Shown here in pieces: positions 37,457-47,360 of a stretch of 64,000 bases of DNA; position 1 is the stretch's first letter, and every line of letters starts with the position of its first letter. A program made the position numbers and the translations under genes. The notes under the pieces were generated by a model. That model searched no databases. It was not told the DNA's origin and saw only the letters and a program-made list of their open reading frames with translations. Source of the stretch: Kitasatospora aureofaciens (GTDB lineage: Bacteria; Actinomycetota; Actinomycetes; Streptomycetales; Streptomycetaceae); contig NZ_JPRF03000021.1 of the NCBI RefSeq assembly GCF_001188955.3, positions 186,001-250,000 of the forward strand. The letters run 5' to 3'.

Positions 37457-37843
37457 GATGTTCCGTTCTCTCCGTGGGCTTCCCGGGCGGCTTGCCCGGT
37501 ACTGCGGATGCCCGCCGCTCAAAGCCGTGGCGGCGGACTGGAACAGCATTCCAGATGATCGACTCGGGGTCTGACACGCCCCGGGTGTGTCGGAGCACAA
37601 TGGCCGCGATTCCGGGTCCTGGATTTCCCGGAAGCGCGACTGTTCGTCTGGTCCCCTTCCCCGTAATCGGTTTCCGGTGCGTGCTGGATCCGCGGCCGGC
37701 GGAGGGGGGAAACGAAGCGGGAGAGCGACGGCTCGCGAATGTGCGCGCGGACGGTGCGCCGTGGCGTGGAGTGGTGTCGGAGTGGTGTGGCGCTCACGGA
37801 GTCATCTGGTTCCCCGGCAACGCGCGCGGGCAGGCGCGCCGGT
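37457..37843. other. region upstream of parA, no gene
   Basis: Holds two small inverted repeats, TGGAA-N5-TTCCA at 37539-37553 and GACAC-N9-GTGTC at 37574-37592, which could be parA operators or part of a centromere. No supported ORF on either strand. Confidence 0.45.
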
Positions 37844-39031
37844 TCAACGCCCGGCCGGTGCGGGCTGCGCGATCGGCCAGCGCGGGCCGTCCGGGCTGCC
37901 GTGCCAGGCCCACTGGGCGTCGGGGGTGAGGGTGACTCCGTAGTCGTACAGTTCGGGCCGCCCCAGCCGCTCCCACTGGTCCCACGCGGCCATCACCTCG
38001 TCGCCGATGCGGCGCGGTCCGCCCTGCAGCAGTACGGGCCGGCCGTCCGCCCCCGCACGGAACTCCGCCCAGGACAGGGCGCCGTCGTGCACCAGGACGG
38101 CGGGACCCTCCGGCCCCTGCTCGGTGGTGAGGACGGCGTCGGGCACGGCGACCCGCACGGCGAAGCGCAGGTCCCAGTCCTCCAGGCCCGCCGGGTCGCG
38201 GTCCAGCACCCGCCGCACCTGCGGATCGGCGCCCGCCCGTACGGCCACGTGCGCGGCCGGTCCGTCGGTCGCCTGGGCGGGAGCGTGCCGGTCGCCCATG
38301 AACTGGGCGAGGCCGTGCACCCAGCCGCGCGCCCCGGCGCCGCCGTCGGCGACGGTGAGCGCCACGTACCCGAGCCGGCCCCACGGGTAGACGATCCGTC
38401 CGCCCGGCCGTACCGCCTCCACCCAGGACCACGGCACCGACTCCACCGCGTAGGTGGCGTGCAGGCGGTCGACCTGACCGCCGCCCGGAACTCCGCCGCG
38501 GGTGGCGTCGCCGGTCCGCACCTCGGCGTCCAGCCCTGCGGCGGCCAGGCGTTCGCGGGCGAACCCGGCCAGGCGCTCGTCCACCTCGCTGGATACCACC
38601 AGGCCCGGACCGGCCCGCCACGCGGACAGCGCCGCGGTCCACCCCTGGCCGGTGCCGACGTCCCACACCCGGTGCCCGGGCTCGAGCCGTAGGCTGTCCA
38701 GCATGTCGGCCACGGCCCCGGGTGCGGACAGCGACGACGACGGCAGCCCGCCGGTGAGCTGGGTGACGGCGGCCGAGCTGACACCGCCGTACAACTCGGA
38801 GGCCCAGCCGTCGGGATCGGCCGCGCGGTCGACCGGCACGTACGCCCAGCCGTCCCACCGCCACAGCCGCTGCGGCGCGAACCGGTCGCGGGGCAGCGCG
38901 GCGAAGGCCTCGCGCAGCCACGGCGAATCGGCGGGCCACTGGCCGCACCGCTCCATCTCCGCGTCCAGGCGCGCGCGGTGCCCGGCCAGGCCGTCGCCGC
39001 CGTTGCTGCCGCCGTCGCCGTTGCTGCTCAC
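37844..39031 (-). CDS. PIMT-type (protein-L-isoaspartate) methyltransferase with C-terminal extension
   Basis: 395 residues from GTG 39031. The PCMT fold is clear: ALPRDRFAP, GAVADMLDSLRLEPGHRVWD, VGTGQGWTAALSAWRAGPGL (SAM motif I) and VDRLHATYAVESVPWSWVEA, RPGGRIVYPWG. About 170 extra residues follow the domain. Six bases upstream ends a 38-residue peptide gene on the same strand. PIMT homologues next to small peptides install aspartimide or methyl ester in RiPPs such as fuscimiditide and the imiditides. Confidence 0.82.
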   Translation of the reverse strand: MSSNGDGGSNGGDGLAGHRARLDAEMERCGQWPADSPWLREAFAALPRDRFAPQRLWRWDGWAYVPVDRAADPDGWASELYGGVSSAAVTQLTGGLPSSSLSAPGAVADMLDSLRLEPGHRVWDVGTGQGWTAALSAWRAGPGLVVSSEVDERLAGFARERLAAAGLDAEVRTGDATRGGVPGGGQVDRLHATYAVESVPWSWVEAVRPGGRIVYPWGRLGYVALTVADGGAGARGWVHGLAQFMGDRHAPAQATDGPAAHVAVRAGADPQVRRVLDRDPAGLEDWDLRFAVRVAVPDAVLTTEQGPEGPAVLVHDGALSWAEFRAGADGRPVLLQGGPRRIGDEVMAAWDQWERLGRPELYDYGVTLTPDAQWAWHGSPDGPRWPIAQPAPAGR

Positions 39032-39037
39032 GCTCGC

Positions 39038-39154
39038 TCAGCCCTTCTTGTGCTTGCCCGTGCCACCGGCCGGCTTGTCCACCTTGCTGTCGGCGTTGCC
39101 GGGGGGCGGCGACCCCTTCCCCGGATCGGGTGCCGGCTTCGAGTGATCACCCAT
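39038..39154 (-). CDS. 38-residue peptide, candidate RiPP precursor
   Basis: ATG 39154 to TGA 39038, GAAGGGA upstream, 6 nt before the methyltransferase GTG. It begins MGDHSKPAPDPGKGSPPPGN, contains ADSKVDKPAGG and ends KHKKG. Highly charged, Pro/Gly rich, no Cys, four Asp. The tight coupling to a lone PIMT-type enzyme matches published imiditide loci, in which a precursor Asp is converted to aspartimide. No cleavage enzyme or ATP-grasp gene is nearby. Confidence 0.65.
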   Translation of the reverse strand: MGDHSKPAPDPGKGSPPPGNADSKVDKPAGGTGKHKKG

Positions 39155-39338
39155 GGCGGTTCCCTTCGGTCGTGTGCGGGACACGGTCGTCCGCCATCCT
39201 CACGCGGCCCCCGTACCGGACGGTAGAGGGCGTGCGGGGGCGCCGGGGGAGCGCGTGGCGGAGCGTCCGCGCTTCGGCCGCCGTCGCGTCGGCCGCCGTC
39301 GCGCTGACTGTCGTCGCGCTGGCTGCCGCCACCGGCGC

Positions 39339-40424
39339 TCAGACGCGGGCTGAGCCGGTAGGGGCGGTGAGCGCCAGGGCACGGGCGACCTGGGCGGTGG
39401 ACGAGCCGGTTTCGAGCGGAGTGTAGCCGTCGCGCAGGGAGGCGTCCTGGTCCTTCAGGCCGTTCCCGGTGAGGGTGATGACGACGGTTTGGCCCGGGGC
39501 GAGGTGGCCGCGGCCGTGCTGGTCGAGGAGCCCGGCGACACCGGCCGCGGAGGCAGGTTCGACGAAGACGCCGTCGTGGCGGGCGAGGAGTCGGTAGGCG
39601 GCGAAGATCTGCTCGTCGGTGACGGCGGCGATCAGGCCGTCGGACTGGTCCCGGGCGTCGACGGCTCCCTGCCAGGTGGCCGGGTTGCCGACGCGGATCG
39701 CGCTCGCGGCGGTCTGCGGGTCGGCGACGGGAGCGCCGTGGACCAGCGGTGCGGCTCCGGCGGCCTGGAAGCCCCACATGCGCGGGAGCCGGGCGGCGCG
39801 TTCTTCGGCGTGGTAGGTGCGGTACCCGCGCCAGGTGGCGGTGATGTTGCCGCCGTTGCCGACCGGCAGGCAGTGGATGTCGGGGGCGGTGCCGAGCGCG
39901 TCGACGGTCTCGTAGGCGACGGTCTGCTGGCCGGACAGGCGCAGTTCGTTGCGGACGCTGTTGACGAGGGCCACCGGGTGGTGGGCGGCGAGGTCGCGGG
40001 CGATGCGCAGGCAGTCGTCGAAGGTGCCCGCCACTTCGACGATCCGCGCGCCGTAACGGACCGCCTGGCCGAGCTTGCCGAGGGCGACGCGGCCCGCGGG
40101 CACCAGGACGGCCGAGGCGATCGCGGCCCGCGCCGCGTAGGCGGCGGCCGAGGCGCTGGTGTTGCCGGTGGAGGCGCAGACGACGAGTTCGGCGCCGGCC
40201 TCCGCGGCCCTGCTGATCGCCACCGTCATCCCGCGGTCCTTGAAGGAGCCGGTGGGGTTGGCCCCGTCGAGCTTGAGCCGGACGTCGCAGCCGGTGAGGT
40301 CGGAGAGGTGCCGGGAGCGCAGGAGCGGAGTGTTGCCCTCGTTGAGCGAGATGGACGGAGTGCGGTCGGTGACCGGCAGCCAACGCCGGTAGGGGCTGTC
40401 GATGAGCCCTTGCCAGGTTTCCAT
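39339..40424 (-). CDS. thrC: threonine synthase
   Basis: 361 residues from ATG 40424. PLP lysine in [33 protein letters not shown] phosphate-binding; [15 protein letters not shown]. Typical length for the short bacterial class. It converts O-phosphohomoserine to threonine. Divergent from an RpiR regulator across 64 bp, which is unusual for thrC and suggests that this copy is a regulated paralogue. Confidence 0.85.
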   Translation of the reverse strand: METWQGLIDSPYRRWLPVTDRTPSISLNEGNTPLLRSRHLSDLTGCDVRLKLDGANPTGSFKDRGMTVAISRAAEAGAELVVCASTGNTSASAAAYAARAAIASAVLVPAGRVALGKLGQAVRYGARIVEVAGTFDDCLRIARDLAAHHPVALVNSVRNELRLSGQQTVAYETVDALGTAPDIHCLPVGNGGNITATWRGYRTYHAEERAARLPRMWGFQAAGAAPLVHGAPVADPQTAASAIRVGNPATWQGAVDARDQSDGLIAAVTDEQIFAAYRLLARHDGVFVEPASAAGVAGLLDQHGRGHLAPGQTVVITLTGNGLKDQDASLRDGYTPLETGSSTAQVARALALTAPTGSARV

Positions 40425-40433
40425 GACCCAGAA

Positions 40434-40490
40434 CGTAACACTCGTTTCATCAAGCCTGTCAATGACCATCTGGTGTAACATTCGGGTCAT
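40434..40490. promoter_or_regulatory. direct repeats in the thrC/RpiR divergent promoter
   Basis: CGTAACACTCGTTTCAT and TGTAACATTCGGGTCAT are near-identical 17-bp repeats (13 of 17). The second abuts the RpiR ATG. Likely binding sites for the RpiR protein. Confidence 0.55.
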
Positions 40491-41310
40491 GGAATCCGTG
40501 GTGTCCCGACTCGAAGCCGCCTACCCGGGGCTTCCGCGGGGTGAGCGCGCGGTCGCCCGGGTCATCCTGGACGACTATCCGTTCGCCGCGCTGCAATCCC
40601 TGCGCACCCTCGCCGACCGCGCGGAGGTGAGCCCCCCGACCGCCTCCCGCCTGGTCGACCGGCTCGGCTACGACTCGTTCACCGACTTCCAGGCCGGCGT
40701 CCGGGCCGAAGCCCAGGACCGGTCGAGACTGCGCGAGTTCGCTGCCCAGACCCCCGACCCCGGCAGCGCCGCACGCGAACTGCAGGACGGTCTGGCCGGC
40801 GCGCTCGCGGCCGTGAACACCCCCCTGCTGGACACGGCGGCCGATGCCCTCGCCGCAGCCCGCTCGGTCCGCGCGCTGGGCGGCCCGCTCAGCGAACTGG
40901 CCGCCGACTACCTGGTCCGCCAGCTGGGCGCACTGCGCCCGGAGGTGCGCCTGGTCCCCGGGCCCGCACACGAACGAGCCCGCTCCCTCCTCGACATCAC
41001 ACCCCACGACCTCGTCGTCGCCTACGACTTCAGGCGCTACTCGGCCGCCACGTCCGCCTACGCCCGTACGGCCCGCGAACGCGGCGCCCGCCTCCTGCTC
41101 GTCACCGACGCCTGGAGGTCACCCCTGGCCGACCACGCCCAGGTCCTCATCCCCCTGCCCCACGAAGCTGCCGGACCGATCACCCCCCTCACCCACCAGA
41201 TCGCCGTCACCGAACTCCTTCTCGTCGCAACCGCGTCCCGCCTCGACACCGCAGCACGGCTCGCCGAACTCGACGCCCTCGCAGCCTCCCTGCAACGCGA
41301 CGGGGCGTAG
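40489..41310 (+). CDS. RpiR/MurR-family transcriptional regulator
   Basis: 273 residues from ATG 40489. N-terminal [44 protein letters not shown]-terminal SIS-like domain with [20 protein letters not shown]. No Shine-Dalgarno sequence, so it may be leaderless. Divergent from threonine synthase. Confidence 0.85.
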   Translation: MESVVSRLEAAYPGLPRGERAVARVILDDYPFAALQSLRTLADRAEVSPPTASRLVDRLGYDSFTDFQAGVRAEAQDRSRLREFAAQTPDPGSAARELQDGLAGALAAVNTPLLDTAADALAAARSVRALGGPLSELAADYLVRQLGALRPEVRLVPGPAHERARSLLDITPHDLVVAYDFRRYSAATSAYARTARERGARLLLVTDAWRSPLADHAQVLIPLPHEAAGPITPLTHQIAVTELLLVATASRLDTAARLAELDALAASLQRDGA

Positions 41311-41370
41311 GCCCCCGGGCCGCGGCCGCCACGCCCCGGGGACCCGTCGGGCCGCTGACAGATTCCTGCG

Positions 41371-42012
41371 ATGAGCGAGCAACTGCACAGCGGCGGTCTG
41401 GAACTGACGTCCGCGGAGATCGAGGCACTTCCCGCCAGGTGGTCGTCCTGCTGGACCCCGTGGGAGGTCGCGCAGCGGCTGGCCGGGATCAGCACGCCCT
41501 GGTACGTGGCCGCGGGCTGGGCGCTGGACCTGTTCCGCGGCGGGCGGACGCGCGCTCACGGGGACATCGAGATCGCGGTCCCGGCCGCGGGCTTCCCCGA
41601 GGTCCGCGACCGCTTCCCCGGCCACGTCTTCGACGCGGCGGGCGGCGGGCGGATCTGGGAGGACGCCGCGCCGGAGGTGCTGGGCGCCGTGCACCAGACC
41701 TGGCTCCGCGATCCGGCCACCGGCGACTACCTGCTCGACGTGTTCCGCGAACCGCACGACGGCGACACCTGGATCTGCCGACGCGATCCGACGATCCGGC
41801 TGCCCTACGGCGACATCGTCCACCACACCCCGGACGGGATCCCGTACCTGGCACCCGAACTGGTCCTGCTGTTCAAGGCCAAGCACGCCCGCCCCAAGGA
41901 TCGGGCGGACTTCGAGGCGACCGTCCCCCACCTGAGCGCGGCCCAGCGCGCGAGCCTGGCCGGGCTGCTCATCCGCGTGCACCCGGGGCACCCCTGGATC
42001 GCCGAGCTGTAG
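41371..42012 (+). CDS. nucleotidyltransferase-fold protein (aminoglycoside adenylyltransferase-like)
   Basis: 213 residues. WYVAAGWALDLFRGGRTRAH followed by GDIEIAVP is the metal-binding D-x-E motif of the LinB/ANT-type nucleotidyltransferase fold. YLAPELVLLFKAKHARPKDR is typical of the C-terminal half. It may inactivate a small molecule by adenylation; the substrate is unknown. Confidence 0.75.
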   Translation: MSEQLHSGGLELTSAEIEALPARWSSCWTPWEVAQRLAGISTPWYVAAGWALDLFRGGRTRAHGDIEIAVPAAGFPEVRDRFPGHVFDAAGGGRIWEDAAPEVLGAVHQTWLRDPATGDYLLDVFREPHDGDTWICRRDPTIRLPYGDIVHHTPDGIPYLAPELVLLFKAKHARPKDRADFEATVPHLSAAQRASLAGLLIRVHPGHPWIAEL

Positions 42013-42259
42013 CCGGCGGGACGTCACTTCCCGTCCGCGCCGGGTCCCCCGCCGACGGACTCCTGGTCGACGTCCGCGTAGGTGGGCGAGTCCTTGACCA
42101 GGTCGTCGCAGAACGCGGCGACGATCGGAGAGCGACGGGGTGGGGCGGCGGCCGGACACGTTCGTGCCCGGCCGCCGCCCCGGGATCTCCGCGCCCGCGC
42201 CCGCGCCCGCCCGCGCCCGCGCCCGCGCGCGCCCGCAGCCGCCGTTGCCGTCGCCGCTT

Positions 42260-42514
42260 TCAGTGTTTCGGTGCGCGCTTCCGGACGAGCTGGAGCGCCA
42301 CGTAGCCGATCACCACGAACAGAAGACCCCAGAACATGCGCAGCCCGACGAGGAACATGCCGAGCATCATGACGGCTGCGGCGGCCGACTGCCGGCGGAT
42401 CTCAAGCGCAGAGCGTCGGCTGGCTGACGGCCGGACCAACTGACGGCCGGTGAAGACCTGTACGAGGTTGATCGAACCGAGAAGAACCGCGACTGCGGCA
42501 ATGGCTGTCCACAT
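42260..42514 (-). CDS. small integral membrane protein
   Basis: 84 residues from ATG 42514 with three hydrophobic helices (MWTAIAAVAVLLGSINLVQV, AVMMLGMFLVGLRMFWG, LLFVVIGYVALQLV) and a basic tail. Unknown function. A GC-only low-complexity run (42190-42240) follows the gene. Confidence 0.6.
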   Translation of the reverse strand: MWTAIAAVAVLLGSINLVQVFTGRQLVRPSASRRSALEIRRQSAAAAVMMLGMFLVGLRMFWGLLFVVIGYVALQLVRKRAPKH

Positions 42515-42692
42515 CCCCGGAAGGGTAGTCAGCGTTGGCGATCATCGTCGAACCCGGTGCCTGTCCCGGCGGCCCCGTCGGAGTTGTCGGGCCTCTCAGG
42601 GCGACCTCGGATCTTTTGCCCTTGGCTTCGGCAGCCCGGGACCCGACCTGGTTCCCGACCTGTCGCAGGCCGCATCCCCTTGTGGGGCGGCC

Positions 42693-44144
42693 TCAGCGGC
42701 CCGGATGGCTTCCCGCCCACACCGTGGGGATGCGGTCCGACCACGGGGCGGCCTGTTCGAGTTGCCCGGCGAGGCGGAAGAGGCGGCCCTCGCGCCCGTA
42801 GCCGGCGGCGAACTGCATGCCGACCGGGAGCCCCGTGCCGGGGTCGGCCGTCACCGGCACCGACATGGCGGGTGTGCCCGCCACGTTGAACGCCGCGGTG
42901 AAGGGCGAGAGGTCGAGGAGCCGGCGGAGCCAGCCGAGGCCGTCCAGCGTCTCCGCTCCCCGGCCGTGGGTGCCCAGGGGCACGGGGAGGTCCGGCATGG
43001 TCGGGGTGAGCAGGACGTCGTACGCGTCGAAGGACCGTGCCAGGCTCCGGGAGACCCGGTTGCGGACGGCCAGAGCGGTCACGAGCTCGGTGCCGGTGAC
43101 CCGCCGCCCGTAGTGGTAGCTGGCGAGGATCGGCGGTTCGAGGGTCGAGAAGTCGACCGGCCGGCCGGAGGCGGCGGCCAGTTCGTCGATCCACGCGGTG
43201 AGGTTCGCCGTCCACTGGCGGCCGTTGGCCAGGACGAACTCCTCCCAGTCGACGCCGAGTTCGGCTTGGGCCTGTTCCACCCGGTGCCCGAGGGACTCCA
43301 GCAGGCGCACGGTGCGGGACAGCGCCTCGGCCACGGGCGCCGTGGTTCGGTGCCCGCCCCACGGCTGGGCGAGGACGCCGATCCGCAGGGAGCCCGGGTC
43401 CCGGGAGACCTCCTGCGCGTACGGCCGGGGCGGCTCCGGGGCGACGTAGGGGTCACCCGCCGCCGGGCCGCTGACCAGGTCGAGCAGGAGTGCGCTGTCG
43501 CGCACGGTGCGACTGACGCAGCCCTGCACGGCCAGGCCGTTGAAGATCTCGTCGACGTCGGGGCCGACGGGTATGCGGCCACGGGTCGGCTTCAGCCCGA
43601 ACAGGCCGTTGTAGGCGGCGGGGATGCGGATCGAGCCCGCCGCGTCGGTGGCGTGCGCGAGCGGCACGATCCCGGAGGCGACGGCCGCGCCCGCGCCGCC
43701 GCTGGAGCCGCCGGCGCTGCGCGTGAGGTCCCACGGGTTGCGGGTCGGGCCGTACAACACGGATTCCGTCGTAGTGCTGTAGGCCATCTCCGGGGTCGCG
43801 GTCCGTCCGAACGTCACGAGGCCGGCGCGGCGGAAGCGTGACATCAGGGTGGAGTCGGCGGCGGCGACGTTCCCGGCCGCGAGGCGGCTGCCGAGCTCCG
43901 TGCGCCGGCCTGCCATGGTGATTCCGAGGTCCTTGATCAGGAAGGGGACCCCGGCCAGCGGCGCGCTGCCGGGGCGGGGCCCGTCGTCGGCCGGCCAGAT
44001 CTCCACGACGGCGTTGAGCTGCGGGTCGACGGCCCGTACGGCCTCCCGCGCGGCCGCCTCCACCTCGGCGGGGGTCACCTGGCCCCGGGCGATCAGTTCG
44101 GCGAGCCCGACCGCGTCGAAGCCCACGTAGTCCTTGACGTCCAC
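42693..44144 (-). CDS. amidase (amidase signature family)
   Basis: 483 residues from GTG 44144, AGGAG 7 nt upstream. The amidase signature is intact: catalytic Lys in VPFLIKDLG, and [20 protein letters not shown] with the Ser pair. C-terminal [17 protein letters not shown]. It hydrolyses carboxylic amides; substrate unknown. Divergent from a TetR gene with a strong palindrome in between. Confidence 0.88.
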   Translation of the reverse strand: MDVKDYVGFDAVGLAELIARGQVTPAEVEAAAREAVRAVDPQLNAVVEIWPADDGPRPGSAPLAGVPFLIKDLGITMAGRRTELGSRLAAGNVAAADSTLMSRFRRAGLVTFGRTATPEMAYSTTTESVLYGPTRNPWDLTRSAGGSSGGAGAAVASGIVPLAHATDAAGSIRIPAAYNGLFGLKPTRGRIPVGPDVDEIFNGLAVQGCVSRTVRDSALLLDLVSGPAAGDPYVAPEPPRPYAQEVSRDPGSLRIGVLAQPWGGHRTTAPVAEALSRTVRLLESLGHRVEQAQAELGVDWEEFVLANGRQWTANLTAWIDELAAASGRPVDFSTLEPPILASYHYGRRVTGTELVTALAVRNRVSRSLARSFDAYDVLLTPTMPDLPVPLGTHGRGAETLDGLGWLRRLLDLSPFTAAFNVAGTPAMSVPVTADPGTGLPVGMQFAAGYGREGRLFRLAGQLEQAAPWSDRIPTVWAGSHPGR

Positions 44145-44167
44145 TGGGTCACTCCTGGAATCGAGAG

Positions 44168-44204
44168 CGATACCGCTCGGTCTTTGACGATACCGATCGG
44201 TATC
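44168..44204. promoter_or_regulatory. TetR operator between amidase and TetR genes
   Basis: GATACCGATCGGTATC (44189-44204) is a perfect 16-bp palindrome; a degenerate copy, GATACCGCTCGGT, lies at 44169-44181. Both sit between the divergent starts. Confidence 0.75.
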
Positions 44205-44299
44205 GCATGGAACGGACTGGTACCGTAGCAGGAAGAACGGAGAAAACAGCAAGAGCGGGAAGCGGAAGACCCGCGAGCGACCGGAGGCCCGTAACCGCC

Positions 44300-44914
44300 A
44301 TGACATCGCCCGACAGACGACCGAGCCGGGTGGCGAAACTGCCGCCCCGTGAGCGCATCCTCGACGCCGCGGAGGAGCTCTTCCAGAGCGAGGGCATCCG
44401 GCGCGTGGGCGTCCAGGCGATCGCCGAGAAGGCCGAGACCACCAAGATGGCGATCTACCGTCACTTCGAGACCAAGGACGAACTGGTCGCCGAGTGGCTG
44501 CGGATCGTCGCCGCGGACTACCAGGCGGCGTTCGACCGGGTCGAGGCCGAGCATCCCGGCCGGCCCGGGGAGCAGATCCTCGGCCTGGCCCGCTTCATCG
44601 CCGAGGGGCTGCCGGCGGTCTCGCACCGGGGCTGTCCCTTCATCAACTCCATCGCCGAACTGCCCGACCGCGCCCACCCCGCACGGCAGGTGATCGAACA
44701 GCACAAGGAGCGTCAGACCCGCCGGCTGGTCGACATGTGCGCGCGAGCCGGGTTGCCCGACCCCGAACAGACCGCGGCCGAGATCACCTTCGTCCTCGAA
44801 GGAGCCCAGGTCAGCAAGCAGAACGGCAGCATCGACCGGACGGGCGAGCGCCTGATGCGGATCGTCGAGGGGATCGTCAACCGGGCCGGAACACCCGCCC
44901 CGGCCGCCCGCTGA
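44300..44914 (+). CDS. TetR-family regulator
   Basis: 204 residues from ATG 44300. HTH: RERILDAAEELFQSEGIRRV, GVQAIAEKAETTKMAIYRHF. The C-terminal ligand domain has CPFINSIAELPD, typical of the YcdC/TetR_C group. It probably represses the amidase and itself through the upstream palindrome. Confidence 0.87.
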   Translation: MTSPDRRPSRVAKLPPRERILDAAEELFQSEGIRRVGVQAIAEKAETTKMAIYRHFETKDELVAEWLRIVAADYQAAFDRVEAEHPGRPGEQILGLARFIAEGLPAVSHRGCPFINSIAELPDRAHPARQVIEQHKERQTRRLVDMCARAGLPDPEQTAAEITFVLEGAQVSKQNGSIDRTGERLMRIVEGIVNRAGTPAPAAR

Positions 44915-45021
44915 CGGGCTCCGGGGTCGGTGGCGGGCCGGGACGCCCCGGCCCGCGACCGGGGGGCATCCGGGCGACCCGCGGTTTCGCCTCGCACCCC
45001 CGCCCCGGGCAGCCGAGGCCC

Positions 45022-45884
45022 ATGGACCGACGATCTTCCCCCAGGGCCGACAGCACCCTGCCGCTGCTGCTGCGCGGCTACGCGTGGCTGCCGAACCGGC
45101 TGCGCCGCCGTCCCGGGCCGGTGCTGCGAACCCGGCTGCTCGGCCGCCCGGCCGTGGCCCTGCACGGCCCGGAAGCGGTGCGCTTCTTCTACGACGAGCG
45201 CCACATCCGCCGCGCCGGCGCGCTGCCGGAGCCGGTGCGCGCCACCCTGTTCGGCCACGGCGCCGTCCACGGCCTCGACGGGGCTGCGCACCAGCTGCGC
45301 AAGGCGATGTTCCTCGGCCTGCTCGCCGATCCGCGCCGGCTGGAGCGGCTGGTCGGGAGCGTGGGCGAGGCCTGGGCCGCGGCGGTTCCGCGCTGGCGCG
45401 AACGCGGACAGGTCGTCGTGCTCGACGCGGTGGCCGGGGTGCTGACCGCGGGTGTCGCCCGCTGGGCCGGCCTCACCCTCCACGATGACGAGGTGGCGCC
45501 GCTGGCCCGCGACCTGGTTGCCATGGTGGACGGCTTCGCCACCATCGGCCCGCGCCACTTGCGGGCCCTGCCGGCACCCTCGTCCTGCTCGATCTCTACG
45601 GGCACCTCCACGACCCGGCGCTGTGGGAGGACCCCTACCGCTTCCACCCCCAGCGCTTCCTCGACGTGCCCGCCGACCCGCAGAAGCTGATCCCGCAGGG
45701 CGGCGGCGATGCGGCCACCGGCCACCGCTGCCCAGGCGCGGGCGTCATGGTGGGGCTGCTGGAATCCCTCGCACCACGGCTGGCACGGCTCGACTACACC
45801 GTCCCCGACCAGGACCTCACCATCGCGCTCGGCAGGGTGATCGCCCGCCCCCGCAGCGGCTTCGTCATCAACCTGACCTCCTGA
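45022..45884 (+). pseudogene. CYP152-like P450 peroxygenase with internal deletion
   Basis: The frame from ATG 45022 has the CYP152-type N-terminus (DSTLPLLLRGYAWLPN, GPEAVRFFYDERHIRRAGA, GHGAVHGLDGAAHQLRKAMF). At about 45575 it jumps to another frame that has the C-terminus (LVLLDLYGHLHDPALWEDPY, IPQGGGDAATGHRCPGAGV with the heme Cys) ending at 45884. About 130 residues including the I-helix are missing. It cannot fold as a P450. CYP152 enzymes use H2O2 to hydroxylate fatty acids. Confidence 0.75.
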
Positions 45885-45909
45885 CACCCCACATCGCTCC
45901 GATGGCGCG

Positions 45910-47220
45910 TCACCGCTCGTAGATCATCTCGGGGAAGCGCGGCGACGGGCCGTCAAGGAGGTGGTCGTCGTGGCCGCGCAGCCAGCGGTCGAAGAACGAC
46001 GCGACGTACGAGCGGGTGGCGAGCACCGCGCGGTCCGGGCGGACGTCGCCGACGTCGGCGGTCAGGTTCGCGCCGCTGATCGCGCCCTGGCGGGCGAGCT
46101 GGGGCAGCAGGGACTGCGCGTCGGTGTAGGAGCCGTGGCGGGAGCCGGTGAGGGTCACGTCGGCGTGCCAGCCGGTGCTGTGCTGCCACAGGGCGTCCCA
46201 GCCGGGCTGCCGGTGGTAGCTGCCGGAGTCGGGGTCCTGGGTGCCCATGAGCAGGAAGGGCCTGGTCAGGCCGTCCTCGGCGACGCTGGGCAGGAAGACG
46301 CCGGTCCTGCCGTCCGGGCCGGGGAAGTGCAGCTGGCCGTCGAGGTTGACGCCGGCCTTGAGGCGCGGATCGTCGTGCATGGTCTGGAGGGCCGTGGAGC
46401 CGCCACCGGAGTGGCCGACCATGCCGATCCGGTCGAGGTCGAGGGAGGCGGCCAGGCCGGCCGGTAGCTGCTGGTCGTGGTGCCGCCCGTCGTCGTGGTG
46501 CAGTCCGGCGAGCTGGTCCAGGACGAAGCGGGTGTCGTCGACCCGGGTCTGCAGCACCTTGCGCAGGAGGGCGCCCATGTCGAGACCGGGCTGCTCCATC
46601 AGCGCGGGGAGGACGGAGGTCGCGAGGTCCCCGTCGGGGAAGGCGACCTCGGAGGCGTCGTAGGTGTGGTCGACGGTGACGACGGTGTAGCCGCGCGAGG
46701 CGAGGTCCTCCACCAGGCCGGTGCCCCAGGTGCGCGGGTCGCCGAACCCCGCCGAGTACAGCACGACGGGCCGCCGGCCGCCGGGGACGGCGGGCGCGTC
46801 GGCGCGGGCGTGGGTGCGGATGCCCTTCCAGTCGGTGCGGCCTGGCTCGAATCCGTGTTCGCTCTGGCCTACGCTCCCGGCGCTGCCGAAGTGATCGGCG
46901 GCAGGGGGGAGCATGTACGGCGTACGGTCGTCGCCGGTGGCGGGCCGGGTGGTCGGGTACCAGAAGCTGATCATCAGTTTGCGGTGCTGTCCGGGCTTCC
47001 ACGGGTCGTCCCGGCGGTCGTCCGTGAGCTGCAGGGACGTCGTGCCGACCGGGTACGGCCCGGTGGGCTGCGGCAGCCAGGCACTCGCCTGCCGTTCGGT
47101 GCCCCGCTCCGGCTCCGCCACCGCGCCCGGTGCGGCGACCGCCCCCGGTGCGGCGACCACGCCCAAGACCGCCGTCGCCGCCAGCAGCACCGCCGCCACG
47201 GCCCGTCCTCGCCCGTTCAT
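45910..47220 (-). CDS. secreted lipase/PAF-acetylhydrolase-like alpha/beta hydrolase
   Basis: 436 residues from ATG 47220, GAGGAGG upstream. Signal peptide (VLLAATAVLGVVAAPGAVAA). RPVVLYSAGFGDPRTWGTGL oxyanion region; GMVGHSGGGSTALQTMHDD nucleophile elbow with Ser; GTQDPDSGSYHRQ acid region; SRHGSYTD His. Similar to Streptomyces extracellular lipases of the PAF-acetylhydrolase group. Confidence 0.8.
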   Translation of the reverse strand: MNGRGRAVAAVLLAATAVLGVVAAPGAVAAPGAVAEPERGTERQASAWLPQPTGPYPVGTTSLQLTDDRRDDPWKPGQHRKLMISFWYPTTRPATGDDRTPYMLPPAADHFGSAGSVGQSEHGFEPGRTDWKGIRTHARADAPAVPGGRRPVVLYSAGFGDPRTWGTGLVEDLASRGYTVVTVDHTYDASEVAFPDGDLATSVLPALMEQPGLDMGALLRKVLQTRVDDTRFVLDQLAGLHHDDGRHHDQQLPAGLAASLDLDRIGMVGHSGGGSTALQTMHDDPRLKAGVNLDGQLHFPGPDGRTGVFLPSVAEDGLTRPFLLMGTQDPDSGSYHRQPGWDALWQHSTGWHADVTLTGSRHGSYTDAQSLLPQLARQGAISGANLTADVGDVRPDRAVLATRSYVASFFDRWLRGHDDHLLDGPSPRFPEMIYER

Positions 47221-47291
47221 CGCCGTTCCTCCTCGTTCGGTTCCGTCTCGCCCTCGGCAGGGGCGACGGTACGGGCGGGAAGGGGCGGAAG

Positions 47292-47338
47292 CCGTCATAC
47301 CGGGGTGTCAAGTCCGCTGTGCTACCCCGGTATGACGG
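47292..47338. promoter_or_regulatory. 15-bp perfect inverted repeat with 17-nt spacer
   Basis: CCGTCATACCGGGGT (47292-47306) and ACCCCGGTATGACGG (47324-47338), in the gap between the lipoprotein stop and the lipase start. The wide spacer and lack of a T-tract favour an operator over a terminator. Confidence 0.65.
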
Positions 47339-47360
47339 TGTCCGGGAGGGGCAGCCGCGG

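Noticed and set aside
42025..42140. minus-strand peptide text IVAAFCDDLVKDSPTYAD
   Set aside because: Protein-like but with no start codon or ribosome site and no recognised family; too little to annotate.
42190..42240. CGCGCCCGC-rich run as a repeat element
   Set aside because: Simple low-complexity GC sequence after a gene, no defined unit or symmetry.
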